In this document: positions 26,913 to 36,258 of the stretch, in pieces
Position numbering within the stretch: position 1 is the first letter of the stretch
How the letters are laid out: each line of letters begins with the position of its first letter
Assembly: GCA_964537875.1 (NCBI GenBank)
Contig: CAZIDN010000005.1
Span: forward strand, 1-64,000
Source: JAPKZH01 sp964537875
Lineage (GTDB): Bacteria; Acidobacteriota; Aminicenantia; Aminicenantales; UBA4085
Direction of reading: 5' to 3'
DNA: 64,000 nucleotides
Translations under genes and position numbers: made by a program
The notes under the pieces: model-generated
Database searches by the model: none
Seen by the model: only the letters and a program-made list of their open reading frames with translations
What the model was told of the DNA's origin: nothing

Positions 26913-27045
26913 GTGACCTCCATTGGGATTATCATACTAAAAAGATAAGCGGAATGAAAAGCAGAAGCGCATCGGCGAAGGTGCCGGCATCGATGGAGCA
27001 AAGGCCGGGGCCATCAGCGTTGTCTAAGAGGACAGGAGGACCCTA

Positions 27046-28050
27046 ATGAGCGCCAAAACAAGACCCCGCTTTTCCAGCTTGGCTGTTGGCCTCGTCGGCC
27101 TGCTCGTCACCGGCCTGAATCTCACCGGCCACTGCCGCCCCGTGCTGTCCCCGCCCGATTCTGAGGGAAAGACATATAAACAGGCTCCCGGTCCGCTCAA
27201 AATCGAAACCGTTCTGTTCGACTGGACCGACTCGAAGCGCGGCCGGGCGGTGCCCGTGAAAATCTACTACCCCTTGGGCGGTGAAGGTCCCTCTCCCCTC
27301 ATCATTTTTTCCCACGGGCTCGGTGGCTCCCGCGAGGGATACGAATACCTCGGCAGGCACTGGGCAAGCTACGGCTACATCTCGCTTCACATCCAGCATG
27401 CCGGAAGCGACGAGGAGGTCTGGCGCGGCCAAGCGCGTCCGCTGCAGTCCATGAAACGGGCCGCGGCGAATCCCCAGAACGCCCTCGACCGGGCCCGCGA
27501 CGTCCGCTTCGTTATCGATCAAATGGCGAGGATCAATCGCGAGGTGGGCCTGTTCAATAAGCGCGTCGATTTGGATAGAATCGGCGCCGCCGGCCATTCT
27601 TTAGGAGCGCACACGACACTCGTCGCAGTCGGCGAGCTGTTCATCCTCCCGGGCGGCAAGGAGCTCGGCTTCGCCGACACCCGGATCAAGGCCGCCGTCC
27701 CCATGAGCGCGCCCGTGCCTCGGAACAGGGACGAGCTCGGCCGCGTCTTCGGTAGAATCTCCGTCCCCTGCCTCCACATGACGGGGACGCTCGACGACAG
27801 CCCGATCGGAGAGACGGCCGCCGCGGACCGCCGTCTGCCGTTCGATAACATCGCCGGCGCGGACCAGTATCTCGTCGTATTCGAGGGCGGCGACCACATG
27901 ATTTTTTCGGGGCGCTCACGGTCGGCGGCGGCCGCGGGACGCGGCGAGAAGGACGCCCTCTTCCAGGACCTGATCCGCCAGAGCACGACGGCCTTCTGGG
28001 ACGCCTATCTCAAGGGTTACGTCGAGGCGAGGGCCTGGTTGGCGGACTGA
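27046..28050 (+). CDS. Exported alpha/beta hydrolase (PAF-acetylhydrolase / dienelactone hydrolase-like)
   Basis: A 334-residue protein with an N-terminal hydrophobic segment and an alpha/beta-hydrolase fold. The oxyanion-hole strand is IIFSHGLGGSREGYEYL, the nucleophile elbow is AAGHSLGAHT (Ser in GHSLG), a late acidic loop follows HMTGTLDD, and the histidine is in FEGGDHMIFSG. This arrangement matches the predicted dienelactone hydrolase/platelet-activating-factor acetylhydrolase group of esterases. AGGAGG precedes the ATG by 5-6 bases. The substrate is unknown; ester or lipid substrates are likely for the group. Confidence 0.8.
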   Translation: MSAKTRPRFSSLAVGLVGLLVTGLNLTGHCRPVLSPPDSEGKTYKQAPGPLKIETVLFDWTDSKRGRAVPVKIYYPLGGEGPSPLIIFSHGLGGSREGYEYLGRHWASYGYISLHIQHAGSDEEVWRGQARPLQSMKRAAANPQNALDRARDVRFVIDQMARINREVGLFNKRVDLDRIGAAGHSLGAHTTLVAVGELFILPGGKELGFADTRIKAAVPMSAPVPRNRDELGRVFGRISVPCLHMTGTLDDSPIGETAAADRRLPFDNIAGADQYLVVFEGGDHMIFSGRSRSAAAAGRGEKDALFQDLIRQSTTAFWDAYLKGYVEARAWLAD

Positions 28051-28108
28051 GGTTTCGCCTCCATCCTTGGCGCGGACGGTAGATTCGAAAAAAAGGGCCG
28101 TCCGTAAA

Positions 28109-29359
28109 TCAATCCAATGAGGCCAACAAGAGCACGAGCTGTTTCTGGGCCGTGAACAGGCCCCCGATGTCCGCTTCTTCTTCCAAGCTGTGCTTCTGGA
28201 CCCCGAAGGTTCTCCCGATATTGACCGAGGGGATGCCGCGCTCGATTCCCGCGTTGGCTTCCGTCGAACCGCAGGGGTCGACCTCGATACCGGGCACGGC
28301 CAGGTACCGCAGGATATCAACGAGCGTCTTCACAAGGCTGGAATCTGGGGCGCCGGGGAGTTGCGATGCCTTCCCCTCTTCATTGAGTTCGAATGAAACC
28401 GTGGTCCCCGTTTCCCGGGCCGCGGCTTCGCAGGCCGCTCGAATGGCGGCGCGCGCCTTGAGAAGCTCCTCCTGGCTGGCCGACCGCAGGTCGACGGCGA
28501 GGGAAGACTCCTGCGAGACGGCGTTGCGGACCTTGCCGCCGCCGATCAGGCCCACGTTGATGACCGTCCACCGCTCGGGCGGAGAGTCGGGCACGGAAAT
28601 GTCATAGATGCGCTGGACGGCCTTGGCCACGGCCAAGTTCGGGTTGGCCACGCCCTTGCTCTGCATGGTGTGCGCACCGGGGCCGCGGAACACGACTCGG
28701 CCGCCCCCGAATCCGAGGGCCCCGTAGTGGACCTTCCCCAGGTCGTCGTCGAGGGCCAGGACCATATCGATGGGTTCGGGCGGGGACTCGAGGAACTCGC
28801 GCATCCCTTTGAAGCCCGTTTCCTCGCCGACCGTCGCCAGGAAATAGTAGGTGTTCTCGGGCCTGAATCCGGCCGCCTTGAGGGCCCGCACCGTGCTTAG
28901 AAGGTTGATCAAGCTGGCCGTATCGTCGCCGATCCCCGGCGCTTTGAGGCGGCCGCCTTCCCGGACGACCTTGATGGAGGTGACGCCCTGGAAGACCGTG
29001 TCCATGTGGGCCGAGACCGCGACGCGCTTGCCGCGGCCCGACCCCGGCCAAACGCCAATGACGTTTCCGGACGCGTCGATTCTCACGTTCTCCAGGCCGG
29101 CCGCCGCGAACTTATCCCGCAATACCGCGGCGCGCTTCTCCTCCTTCCCGGACGGGGCCGGGATTTCGGTGAGCGAGATCCACTCGGCGATAGCGGCTTC
29201 CCGTTTTTTTTCGATGAAGGCGAACGCGTCCCTGACGAGCTTGGACTCGGCGACCCGGAGCGAGAAACGACTCTGCTCGGCGGGGCGTTCAAAGGAAAGA
29301 GTTTGGTACTGCGCCATGATAAGAAGCCCGGCGCACGCGGCCATGGCTGCGATTTTCAT
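28109..29359 (-). CDS. Exported M20 family metallopeptidase (tripeptidase T-like)
   Basis: A 416-residue zinc peptidase with a short N-terminal hydrophobic signal. Metal and catalytic residues are recognisable: His118 and Asp120 (SAHMDTV), Asp145/146 (GIGDD), Glu179/Glu180 (VGEETG), and a late GSTEAN plus QKHSLEEE segment. The dimerisation domain interrupts the catalytic domain as usual for M20. It probably trims short peptides outside the cytoplasm. A truncated copy of its first about 104 codons, with its upstream region, is found at 44.9-45.5 kb. Confidence 0.9.
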   Translation of the reverse strand: MKIAAMAACAGLLIMAQYQTLSFERPAEQSRFSLRVAESKLVRDAFAFIEKKREAAIAEWISLTEIPAPSGKEEKRAAVLRDKFAAAGLENVRIDASGNVIGVWPGSGRGKRVAVSAHMDTVFQGVTSIKVVREGGRLKAPGIGDDTASLINLLSTVRALKAAGFRPENTYYFLATVGEETGFKGMREFLESPPEPIDMVLALDDDLGKVHYGALGFGGGRVVFRGPGAHTMQSKGVANPNLAVAKAVQRIYDISVPDSPPERWTVINVGLIGGGKVRNAVSQESSLAVDLRSASQEELLKARAAIRAACEAAARETGTTVSFELNEEGKASQLPGAPDSSLVKTLVDILRYLAVPGIEVDPCGSTEANAGIERGIPSVNIGRTFGVQKHSLEEEADIGGLFTAQKQLVLLLASLD

Positions 29360-29569
29360 GTTGTCCTCTCAGGCCCGTCTCGAAGAGACCTTTTGACCGA
29401 TGGCAAATATTCTCTCATTTTTTATCTCAAATCGGCCTGCCCCGCGTCAATATACCACCGCTCAAGCGAGGCATTCAAGCCTTGCCGACCTGCCCCGAGG
29501 GGAGCGCCGGGGGCTAAACGAGGGTCCGCTCAACGAATATCGGGAATTTATAGTCAATCCTCTTTCAGC
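29050..29569. repeat. Segmental duplication, copy 1 (M20 peptidase 5' end and upstream region)
   Basis: About 420 bases here are nearly identical to 44941-45400, covering the first about 104 codons of the M20 gene and its leader (GCCCGTCTCGAA...GACCTTTTGACC). After a diverged stretch of 70-80 bases, the two segments match again over CGGGAATTTATAGTCAATCC and CTCTTTCAGC. Confidence 0.8.
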
Positions 29570-29709
29570 CGCGGCCGCCGCCGAAGCCGCCTCTTTGGAT
29601 CCATATAAATGATCTCCCAAATTAGCTTTACTGCTCTGAACGGACTTGCCTCCCCGTAGGCTCGGAACCTATGTTTCCCATCACGAAATGATGATTTTGC
29701 CGGCCGCGG

Positions 29710-29973
29710 CTATTCGTAATGCGTCCAGAGCCGGATGATCTTAACGGTTTTTTCTTTTTCGAGGACCTGATAAACCAGCCGGTGCTGGACGTTGATCCGT
29801 CTCGAGCAGGCGCCTGTCAGGTCGCCCTTCAGCTTCTCATAAGGAGGAGGAGTCTCGTACGGATTGCGTACGAGTATTTCGAGAAGCTCGACGGCCTTGT
29901 CCTGGAGGCCCGCCGCTGCCAGTTTTTTAGCGTCCTTTTGCGCCTGTCGCGTGTAGACCAGCTTCCAGGTCAC
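29710..29973 (-). CDS. yoeB: YoeB-type toxin of a toxin-antitoxin pair
   Basis: An 87-residue RelE-fold ribosome-dependent mRNA interferase. The start is a GTG that overlaps the antitoxin stop (GTGA), which gives the family's usual length (84-88). Residues matching YoeB's catalytic set are visible: Glu46 in YEKLKGDL, Arg65 in HRLVYQV and His85-Tyr86 at the C-terminus (WTHYE). The longer in-frame reading from 30084 runs through the antitoxin gene and is an artefact. It cuts mRNA on the ribosome when the antitoxin is degraded. Confidence 0.9.
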   Translation of the reverse strand: MTWKLVYTRQAQKDAKKLAAAGLQDKAVELLEILVRNPYETPPPYEKLKGDLTGACSRRINVQHRLVYQVLEKEKTVKIIRLWTHYE

Positions 29974-30212
29974 CAGGCGATCTTCTTGGCGCATTTGGAC
30001 ACAGGCGTCTTGAGACCGTCGATGATGGACTCGCGCATGCCCGGGATCGACACCAGATAAAGAGTCTCCTGGATGGATCTCCAATCCTCTTCGGAGAGAA
30101 GGACCGCATTGCGGCGTTTTCCGGAGATAAGCACGGGCTCGTGAGAGAGGGCCGCCTCGTCAATCAGGCGGTACAACCTGGCCCGCGCGTCGCTGGCTTT
30201 GAGAACGGTCAT
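29970..30212 (-). CDS. yefM: YefM-type antitoxin
   Basis: An 80-residue Phd/YefM antitoxin. The N-terminal part (SDARARLYRLIDEAALSHEP, then ISGKRRNAVLLSEEDW) is the DNA-binding and dimerisation domain; the C-terminal tail wraps the toxin. AGGAGG lies about 6 bases before the ATG. The gene overlaps yoeB by four bases, and its promoter carries a palindrome suited to autorepression. Confidence 0.92.
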   Translation of the reverse strand: MTVLKASDARARLYRLIDEAALSHEPVLISGKRRNAVLLSEEDWRSIQETLYLVSIPGMRESIIDGLKTPVSKCAKKIAW

Positions 30213-30229
30213 GAGAGCCTCCTAGACCT

Positions 30230-30258
30230 ATGGTACGTTATTGCGTACGTTTTGTCAA
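30230..30258 (-). promoter_or_regulatory. Promoter with overlapping operator of the yefM-yoeB pair
   Basis: On the minus strand TTGACA (30253-30258) and TACCAT (30230-30235) are 17 bases apart. The spacer contains a short palindrome (TACG-TTATTG-CGTA on the plus strand) placed where a YefM-YoeB repressor complex would block polymerase. Confidence 0.55.
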
Positions 30259-30503
30259 CGGAAAAAGAGCCCGGGGGAAAAAGGGCGGATGGCCCAACCC
30301 GGGCATCCGCCCTTGCTTGCGAATAAAGTCAGTTAATCGAATCAGGGGACGGCCCTTGTCGTTGACATCGATCCGAGGCTGGATGTATCCTTTTTCGCGA
30401 TGGGAAAAGCCGATTCCAAGCTTGACGGGAAGGATCGTCGCCTCGCGCGAAAAAGCAAATCCTTAAATCCTATCTAACGGCTAACCACAACATCATCCAG
30501 ATA
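30259..30503. other. Gap with a strong GC hairpin
   Basis: Between the toxin-antitoxin promoter and an IS fragment. A perfect 11-base hairpin lies at 30281-30291/30304-30314 (arms AAGGGCGGATG/CATCCGCCCTT). A minus-strand open frame (about 30240-30466, no start codon, RIDVNDKGRPLIRLTDFI) may be the tail of a lost gene, but nothing identifies it. Confidence 0.3.
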
Positions 30504-30593
30504 CGGTTTATGCCGGAACAAATCATTGGACATCTACGTGAGGCCGAAGTGGTCAGCGCCCAAGGACTGGCGATTGGAGAGGTCTGTCGCTGA
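30504..30593 (+). pseudogene. IS3-family orfA fragment (N-terminal 29 codons)
   Basis: The plus strand reads RFMPEQIIGHLREAEV then a Gly-Ile-Gly-Glu-like stretch ending EVCR before a TGA. This matches the start of IS3-family OrfA (KRFTPEQIIGILREAEV... consensus) up to the first helix-turn-helix. The rest of the element is missing. It sits 40 bases beyond the 3' end of the kinase gene. Confidence 0.55.
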
Positions 30594-30633
30594 AGGCGCG
30601 ACGACCCCCGATCGTTCCAGCGATGTCGCCCCG

Positions 30634-33399
30634 TCACTTCTTCTGATCTTGCCCCAGGCGTTTCAGGTCTTCCGTCCAGTTCAACACCACGACGATTTTC
30701 GTCGAGCCGTTGTCCTGGTCGCTGTCCTTGACCATCAGGAACCGCTGGCCGTCGGCGGTCACATCGTAGTTGGCCGAGCTGACTCCCGGCGGGCCGCAGG
30801 AGGAGCTTAAACCGTGAGAGTAGTGGCCTTCCCACAGCAGGCTGGGCTTGCCGGCCTCGAATCCCCCCGCGGTCTTGATCGGCACCACCATCATCTTGTC
30901 GCCGTTGCGATAGACGATCTCGCGATCGTTGCGGCAGAAGAGCGGGTCTGTGCCGCCCTCCGACGACAGCTTGACCTTCCATCCGGGTCCGGGCCACGCT
31001 TGAACGTAGACTTCGGGCCGGCCTTCCTCGTTGGAACAATAGGCCACCAATTTGCCATCGGAAGAGAACTTCGGTGACGCCTCGTCGAACTTCTTATTCG
31101 CGAACGGCCGGGGCTTGCGGTCGACGCCCTGCAAGGGCAGGACCCAAATGTCGGATCCGGTGCCCATCGCCTCCATCCCGCTCCCTGCGTCCATCTCCTC
31201 CATCCCGCGACCGGTGCTCATCTCGCCCATCTGGTTGAAGGCCAGCCACTTGCCGTCGCCTGACACAGAGACGGCGCTCTGCCGCGCACCGACCATCGTG
31301 AGGCGTTCCTCCGGTCGGCTTTGGTCCGAAGGCATCGACCACATGGTCATCGTCCCGGCCTTCCAGGAGCGGAAACAGATGTTCTTGCCGTCCGGCATCC
31401 ACACCGGCGCGTGGCTCAGCCCGTCGGTGGTCAATTTGGTCAGCACGGCGCGTGTAAAGTCCCAGCTGTACAGGTTGTGAGTGGCGCCTTCCACTTCCAC
31501 AACGAGAGTCTTGGCATCAGGGGAGACTCGCGGGAACAGGTAGGAACGGGGCGGAAGCGGAAGCGCTTCCGGCTTGCCCTGGCGGTCGACCCATACCAGA
31601 GTGCGGGCCCCTCCTTCGGCGACGCCCGGGACGTAGGCCAGGGCGCCCGTGCCGGACACATCGAAGTAAGCCGCACCGGTGTTCGTGCTCATCTGCACGC
31701 CCTCGACGACTTTGAGGGGAAGGCCGGTCGGTTCCAGTCTTCCTCGATCGAAGGGCAGGGCATAGAGATTCCCGGCGTTGGCATAGACAATGTGGCCTGA
31801 CGGAGAATAGCGAGGGCAAAAGCCGCCCTGAACCAGGATCTTCCGCTCCTTGGTGCCGAGGACTTGGAGCTCGATGCGGGCATCGTTGTAGGATTCCATG
31901 CCGGCATCCACCACCGTGAAGATGATCGCCTTTCCACCCGGCAGGATTTGCGCGTGCCGGTGAGTGAATTCCGCCTTCTGCGGATTCAGGGTCGTCACGG
32001 GCTCTTTGGCGCCGCCATTCTCGGGGACGCGCTGGACGGCGCCGGGATAACGATCGGTAAAATAGATATGGCCATCTTTGCCCCAATCGCCGCGCCCGAA
32101 CATATCCGTTTTCGTGAGCGGCACGGGGGCGCCGCCACCGACGGCGACCTTCTTGAGCGACTGATCCATCGTGTCGACCATGACGACCCAGCGTCCATCG
32201 GGCGAAAAAACGGGAGTGCTCAGAAACTTCACTCCCCCCAGAGGTTTTTGTTCCAGTTCGCCGATTGGCCGCTGGAAAGCTGTGGTGATCCCATCCGCCT
32301 CGTAGTTGAAGGCCAGGGATTTCCCATCCGGCGAGAACATGACACTCGGGTTCCAACCCGGAGTCATTTGGTGGCCTTGCGGCAACTGATGGGTGAAACG
32401 AACGACCTCCGGAGCGGGGGCACGCCGAGCCTGAAACCAGGCCCAGATCCCGGCCGCCATCCCCAAGACGGCGAGGCCGCCCAGCGCGCCTGCCAGCACT
32501 CGCCGGGTTCGCGCTCTTAGCGGGACTTCCGCAAAGGTCCTTGTCACCCGCCCGGCGAGCGTTTCTTCCAGCTCGAGACGGGCATCCCCGATATCGCGCA
32601 ATCTGGACCGCCGGTCTTTCTCCAGACACCGCCGCAGCAGACGTTTCACGTTCTCAGGCACCGTCGCCGGCAGCGCTCCCCAGTCTGGATCTTTGTCCAG
32701 GATCGCAACCAACATCTCCGTCACAGTGTCTCCGGCAAACGTCAACTTTCTCGCCAACGTCTGGTACAGCACGCATCCGAACGCCCAGATGTCCGTCCTG
32801 CGGTCCACGGGCTTGCCGCAGGCTTGCTCGGGCGACATGTAGGCCGTCGTGCCTATGACTATGCCCGCCTGCGTCATCTCGGCGGCGAACGTGGCCGTCC
32901 TGCCCTGGCTGTCGAGCGACGGGGATCCTTCCATCGGCTTCGCCAGTCCGAAGTCCAGCACCTTGACTTTGCCTTCGGGCGTGATCTTGATGTTGGCCGG
33001 TTTCAGGTCGCGGTGGATGATGCCCTTTTCGTGCGCCGCGTCGAGCCCTTCGGCGATCTGGCGGCAGATCTCAAGGGCTTCCTTGAGCGGCAGCGGACCT
33101 CTGGCCAGGCGCTCGTCCAGCGTTTCACCCGGCACGTATTCCAGGACCAGGAACTTCGTTCCGTCCGATTCCTCGATTCCGTAAATGGCCGCGATGTTGG
33201 CGTGGTTGAGAGCCGCCAGCACGCAGGCTTCGCGTTCGAAGCGGGCCATGCGTTCGGCGTCTTGAACGACGGAGGCGTGGAGCAATTTGAGGGCGACCTT
33301 GCGCCCGAGGCGGGTATCGGTGCCTTCGTACACAACGCCCATCCCTCCGGCTCCGAGTTCCGACTCCACGCGATACTGGCCCAACGTCCGACCGAGCAT
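30634..33399 (-). CDS. Ser/Thr protein kinase with PD40/TolB-type beta-propeller sensor
   Basis: A 921-residue membrane kinase. Residues 1-280 form a Hanks-type kinase: Gly loop GAGGMG, Lys38 (VALKLL), HRDLKPANIK (129-136), DFG (149-151) and GTTAYMSPEQ. One membrane helix (about residues 300-320) leads to an extracytoplasmic beta-propeller of about 590 residues with PDGK/SPDG turns. A low-complexity Met/Gly/Glu insert (three copies of a G-x-GMEEM/GMEAM-like unit) interrupts one blade near 31170-31220. The ATG at 33399 is preferred because GGAGG lies 5 bases upstream. It lies 5 bases behind a kinase-less propeller gene with a related sensor. Confidence 0.93.
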   Translation of the reverse strand: MLGRTLGQYRVESELGAGGMGVVYEGTDTRLGRKVALKLLHASVVQDAERMARFEREACVLAALNHANIAAIYGIEESDGTKFLVLEYVPGETLDERLARGPLPLKEALEICRQIAEGLDAAHEKGIIHRDLKPANIKITPEGKVKVLDFGLAKPMEGSPSLDSQGRTATFAAEMTQAGIVIGTTAYMSPEQACGKPVDRRTDIWAFGCVLYQTLARKLTFAGDTVTEMLVAILDKDPDWGALPATVPENVKRLLRRCLEKDRRSRLRDIGDARLELEETLAGRVTRTFAEVPLRARTRRVLAGALGGLAVLGMAAGIWAWFQARRAPAPEVVRFTHQLPQGHQMTPGWNPSVMFSPDGKSLAFNYEADGITTAFQRPIGELEQKPLGGVKFLSTPVFSPDGRWVVMVDTMDQSLKKVAVGGGAPVPLTKTDMFGRGDWGKDGHIYFTDRYPGAVQRVPENGGAKEPVTTLNPQKAEFTHRHAQILPGGKAIIFTVVDAGMESYNDARIELQVLGTKERKILVQGGFCPRYSPSGHIVYANAGNLYALPFDRGRLEPTGLPLKVVEGVQMSTNTGAAYFDVSGTGALAYVPGVAEGGARTLVWVDRQGKPEALPLPPRSYLFPRVSPDAKTLVVEVEGATHNLYSWDFTRAVLTKLTTDGLSHAPVWMPDGKNICFRSWKAGTMTMWSMPSDQSRPEERLTMVGARQSAVSVSGDGKWLAFNQMGEMSTGRGMEEMDAGSGMEAMGTGSDIWVLPLQGVDRKPRPFANKKFDEASPKFSSDGKLVAYCSNEEGRPEVYVQAWPGPGWKVKLSSEGGTDPLFCRNDREIVYRNGDKMMVVPIKTAGGFEAGKPSLLWEGHYSHGLSSSCGPPGVSSANYDVTADGQRFLMVKDSDQDNGSTKIVVVLNWTEDLKRLGQDQKK

Positions 33400-33422
33400 G
33401 GGCAACCTCCAATCCAATGGCG

Positions 33423-35264
33423 CTACTTGGCTGCGGGGCTGAGGCGCTTGAGTTCCTCGAACCAGTTCCGGAGGAGGTTCAGTTCCGTCACCGGCGCAAG
33501 AGCATAGTCCTTCTTCTCCCCAATGAGAAAACGCCGGCCGTCTGGCGTTATATCGTAGATGCGGATCATCGTTGAGCCGTTGGCGGCGAACTCGAAGAGC
33601 ATCTTAGGCGTTCCGACGGACAGATTCTGGCCGGGGGAGATATCCACCTTCATCAGCTTCGTGAAATCGATGTTCCAATAGAAGAGTTCCCGCCCATCCC
33701 GCGCCCACATCGGGGACATTCCGCCCTCGCTGGAAATCGGCAGCGTCCTCTTGCCGTCTGGAAAGGAACGAACGTAAACCTCGTTGCGTTCCGATTCGTT
33801 CGACGCATAGGCCAGCCAGCGGCCGTCGGGGGAGAACTCGGGAAAGGCTTCGATTGACTTGGTGGCGGCGAAGGGGAAGACCTGCCGGTCCGCCATCCGA
33901 AGCACCTGGATGTCCAGGCCCGTTCCGCGACCCGAGTCGACAAAAGCGAGGTACTTGCCGTCCGGCGTCCAGGAACTTGCCCGTTGTTCGAATTCGGTCT
34001 TTGTCAGTTGCTCCATCTTTCCGCTGCCGTCCCCGGCCGCCCACCAGATCTCCGATGGGCCCGTTTTCGACCAGGAGAAGACCACGCGTTTCCCGTCCGG
34101 CGTCCAGAGTGGAGTCCAGGGCTGCCCGTCCGACGTCAACCGGTTCGCCGAGTTTCGCTGGATATCGTAGATCCATACGCCGCGGTTGAGCCCGCCGGTG
34201 CTGAACGCCAACTGCCGGCCGTCGGGCGACAGGCGTATCCCCCCCACCGGTCTTGTGCCGAACGCCGTCCATTTATCGGCCCGGCCGCTGCGATCAACCC
34301 AATAGAGATCAGCGACCGCCTCCGGGAAGATCCCTCCGGAGACGGAAATCAGCGACCCGGATTCGGACACGCTGTATTGCCCAGCGCCGGAGTTCCTATC
34401 GGCCATCCAGGCGTTGAACGCCTGCATGAGCCCCGCGTTGACCGTCACGGCAGGCCCCGTGGTTTCCAGGCGATCCAGACTGAAGGGGGCCGCCATCAAC
34501 GTGCCTCTCCGGACAAAGATCAGATGCCCCGTAGACACGTACCGTGCGTCGGCCCCGTCTTCCATCAGGACCTTTCGCTTGCCTGTTTCGAGCGACAGCC
34601 ACTCGATCCGCGCCTCCACACCAAGCTGGGAGGGCATCGAGGTAAACACCAGTGACTTCCCGCCCGGAAGAAGGTGCGGCAGACGGTGCGTCGCGTCCTT
34701 GCCGGCATCGACAGTTGTCAGCGTCTCCGGCGTGCCGCCAGCCGCCGACACGTGCCCCAGGCCTGCTCCCCCTGTGCCGAAGATGATTCGGCCATCCGAT
34801 CCCCAACAGATTCCGAATGGACGAGCCTTGAGATCGCAAATTGGACCAGGCACTCCACCCTTCGCCGCCACCTTGCACAGTTTTCCCTTGGCCCAGAACC
34901 CGATCCACTGGCCGTCGGGCGAGAAGAACGGTATACATGCCGCTTCGGTGCCCGGGATCACGGCGGCATCCTCGCGATCCAGGGGACGCCTGAAGAGCAT
35001 CGCCTTTGCCATAGTCCCATCCGGGGTCGCGCTGAACACGAGGAAGCTGCCGTCGGGAGCCAGTGCCATCTCCGTCCGGGCTGGGCCAAGCATCATTTTA
35101 TTCAACTGCCAGCCGGGCGGGAGATGAATAACTTCGGAAACCGCCGCGGGCTTCGTCTGATCCAGGCCTGCCGGAACTCCGCTCAGCGCCGTCGCGGTCG
35201 CTGTGAATGTCATCCAAAGAACCGGGACCGCCAGAAACACCGTGAGAATTTTCTTCCTGTTCAT
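33423..35264 (-). CDS. Exported PD40/TolB-like beta-propeller protein
   Basis: A 613-residue protein with a signal peptide (about residues 1-27) and a propeller made of PD40 blades (LAPDGSFLVFSA, FSPDGQWIGFWA, LSPDGRQLAFST, WTPDGKRVVFSW, FSPDGRWLAYAS). Its layout, ending in a DITPDGRRFL...NLLRNWFEEL segment, parallels the sensor half of the downstream kinase (TADGQRFL...VVLNWTEDLKRL), so the two appear to be paralogues, one without a kinase domain. The gene precedes the kinase with a gap of only a few bases, forming a two-gene operon. It may compete for or share the kinase's ligand (inference). Confidence 0.85.
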   Translation of the reverse strand: MNRKKILTVFLAVPVLWMTFTATATALSGVPAGLDQTKPAAVSEVIHLPPGWQLNKMMLGPARTEMALAPDGSFLVFSATPDGTMAKAMLFRRPLDREDAAVIPGTEAACIPFFSPDGQWIGFWAKGKLCKVAAKGGVPGPICDLKARPFGICWGSDGRIIFGTGGAGLGHVSAAGGTPETLTTVDAGKDATHRLPHLLPGGKSLVFTSMPSQLGVEARIEWLSLETGKRKVLMEDGADARYVSTGHLIFVRRGTLMAAPFSLDRLETTGPAVTVNAGLMQAFNAWMADRNSGAGQYSVSESGSLISVSGGIFPEAVADLYWVDRSGRADKWTAFGTRPVGGIRLSPDGRQLAFSTGGLNRGVWIYDIQRNSANRLTSDGQPWTPLWTPDGKRVVFSWSKTGPSEIWWAAGDGSGKMEQLTKTEFEQRASSWTPDGKYLAFVDSGRGTGLDIQVLRMADRQVFPFAATKSIEAFPEFSPDGRWLAYASNESERNEVYVRSFPDGKRTLPISSEGGMSPMWARDGRELFYWNIDFTKLMKVDISPGQNLSVGTPKMLFEFAANGSTMIRIYDITPDGRRFLIGEKKDYALAPVTELNLLRNWFEELKRLSPAAK

Positions 35265-35455
35265 GTCTGCTCCTCGTTGTTTTTAAAATCGCTTTTTCCG
35301 CGACGTGGAGAATTCCCGCTCCGGGCGATGAATCTCCCCTCCAAACCCTGTCGGAAAAATATCGTCCGCCGTGCGGCGATGTCATCATCCCCTGCGAGCC
35401 GGGCGGGGCGAGGATTTCGTAAGGGCCGAGCCGAGTGCTTATACATTTTTTATAT

Positions 35456-35483
35456 ATTCTATAGATTCTATAGAAATTGTCAA
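35456..35483 (-). promoter_or_regulatory. Promoter of the propeller-kinase operon
   Basis: On the minus strand TTGACA (35478-35483) and TAGAAT (35456-35461) are 16 bases apart. The AT-rich spacer has a repeated TCTATAGAA. It gives a leader of about 185 bases before the propeller gene. Confidence 0.55.
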
Positions 35484-36258
35484 GTAGGGACTGGGACGCC
35501 AGTCCTTCAGGAAGGCATGGATGACCTAGAGGACGAGCCGGACGACCCAACTCAGGACGAGCGCGAGCGGCGACTCCACTTCGTAATCTCCGAAGGTTTG
35601 TACGGCAATAAAGACGTCCCGATTGGCTGTTTTCCCCCGTTCTAAAGTGTTTAACGATGCTGCGGATATTCCACACAAGAAAAATCGCATATGTAATTTT
35701 GCTTGGCTATCCTTTATGTTAATATGTTAAGAGCTTCTATAAAACCATCGAGGAGCTCCAGAAGGAAAAGGAAATCGCCGACAAGACCAGGGGGTTGTGT
35801 CCCTCCTGTCATGCCAAAAGGCTTGAGGAATAGAGCGAGTGGATGAAGTGGGAGCCGCTCCGGCGCATTCTCTCCAAAAGCAGGGCCGAGATGATCCGCT
35901 TGACCGGGAGGAGAGGTCTGGGTGATGTCCAGTGCTTTTTTGTTCTCCTGCGTCTTCTGAGCTTGATTTCCGCTATTTTGAACTCGACCCGCGATCTATA
36001 CTCCCTGACGATGGGACGAGGCAAAGTCGGAACATGAACGCTCATCCAGCCGGCGCAGCAAAAAAGGAAATTATTATCCCTTCATTTCAAGGGAGCATTT
36101 TTCTCCATATAGCAGCCCAGCTTGGGGGCTTATGATCTGATCTCTTCTCGGTGATTATGTCCCTAAATTCACCACTGTGATCGTCATATAGCCGGAAAAG
36201 GATTGAAAAGGGCTCGCCATTGGGGGTAGAATATGCAAAAGCGAAAGGAGTACAGTAT
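35484..36258. other. Gap with transposon debris
   Basis: Nearly 800 bases without an intact gene. Apart from the IS91-like fragment listed separately (35732-35833), a minus-strand segment at about 35530-35640 reads VFIAVQTFGDY, faintly like IS91 transposase, but is too short to claim. The remainder shows no recognised coding. It is the left flank of the TIR-caspase operon. Confidence 0.4.
35732..35833 (+). pseudogene. IS91-like transposase fragment (zinc-binding region)
   Basis: The plus strand reads FYKTIEELQKEKEI and then KTRGLCPSCHAKRLEE before a TAG. The second part matches the N-terminal zinc-binding segment of IS91-family transposases (GLCPSCHAKR). The reading can continue past the stop (SEWMKWEPLRRIL). 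Only a scrap remains. Confidence 0.45.

Noticed and set aside
30240..30466. Minus-strand open frame (RIDVNDKGRPLIRLTDF) upstream of the YefM gene
   Set aside because: It lacks a start codon and overlaps the toxin-antitoxin promoter; no family is recognised.
35530..35640. Faint IS91-like transposase reading (VFIAVQTFGDY) on the minus strand
   Set aside because: Too short and not continued by the conserved HPHLH segment.
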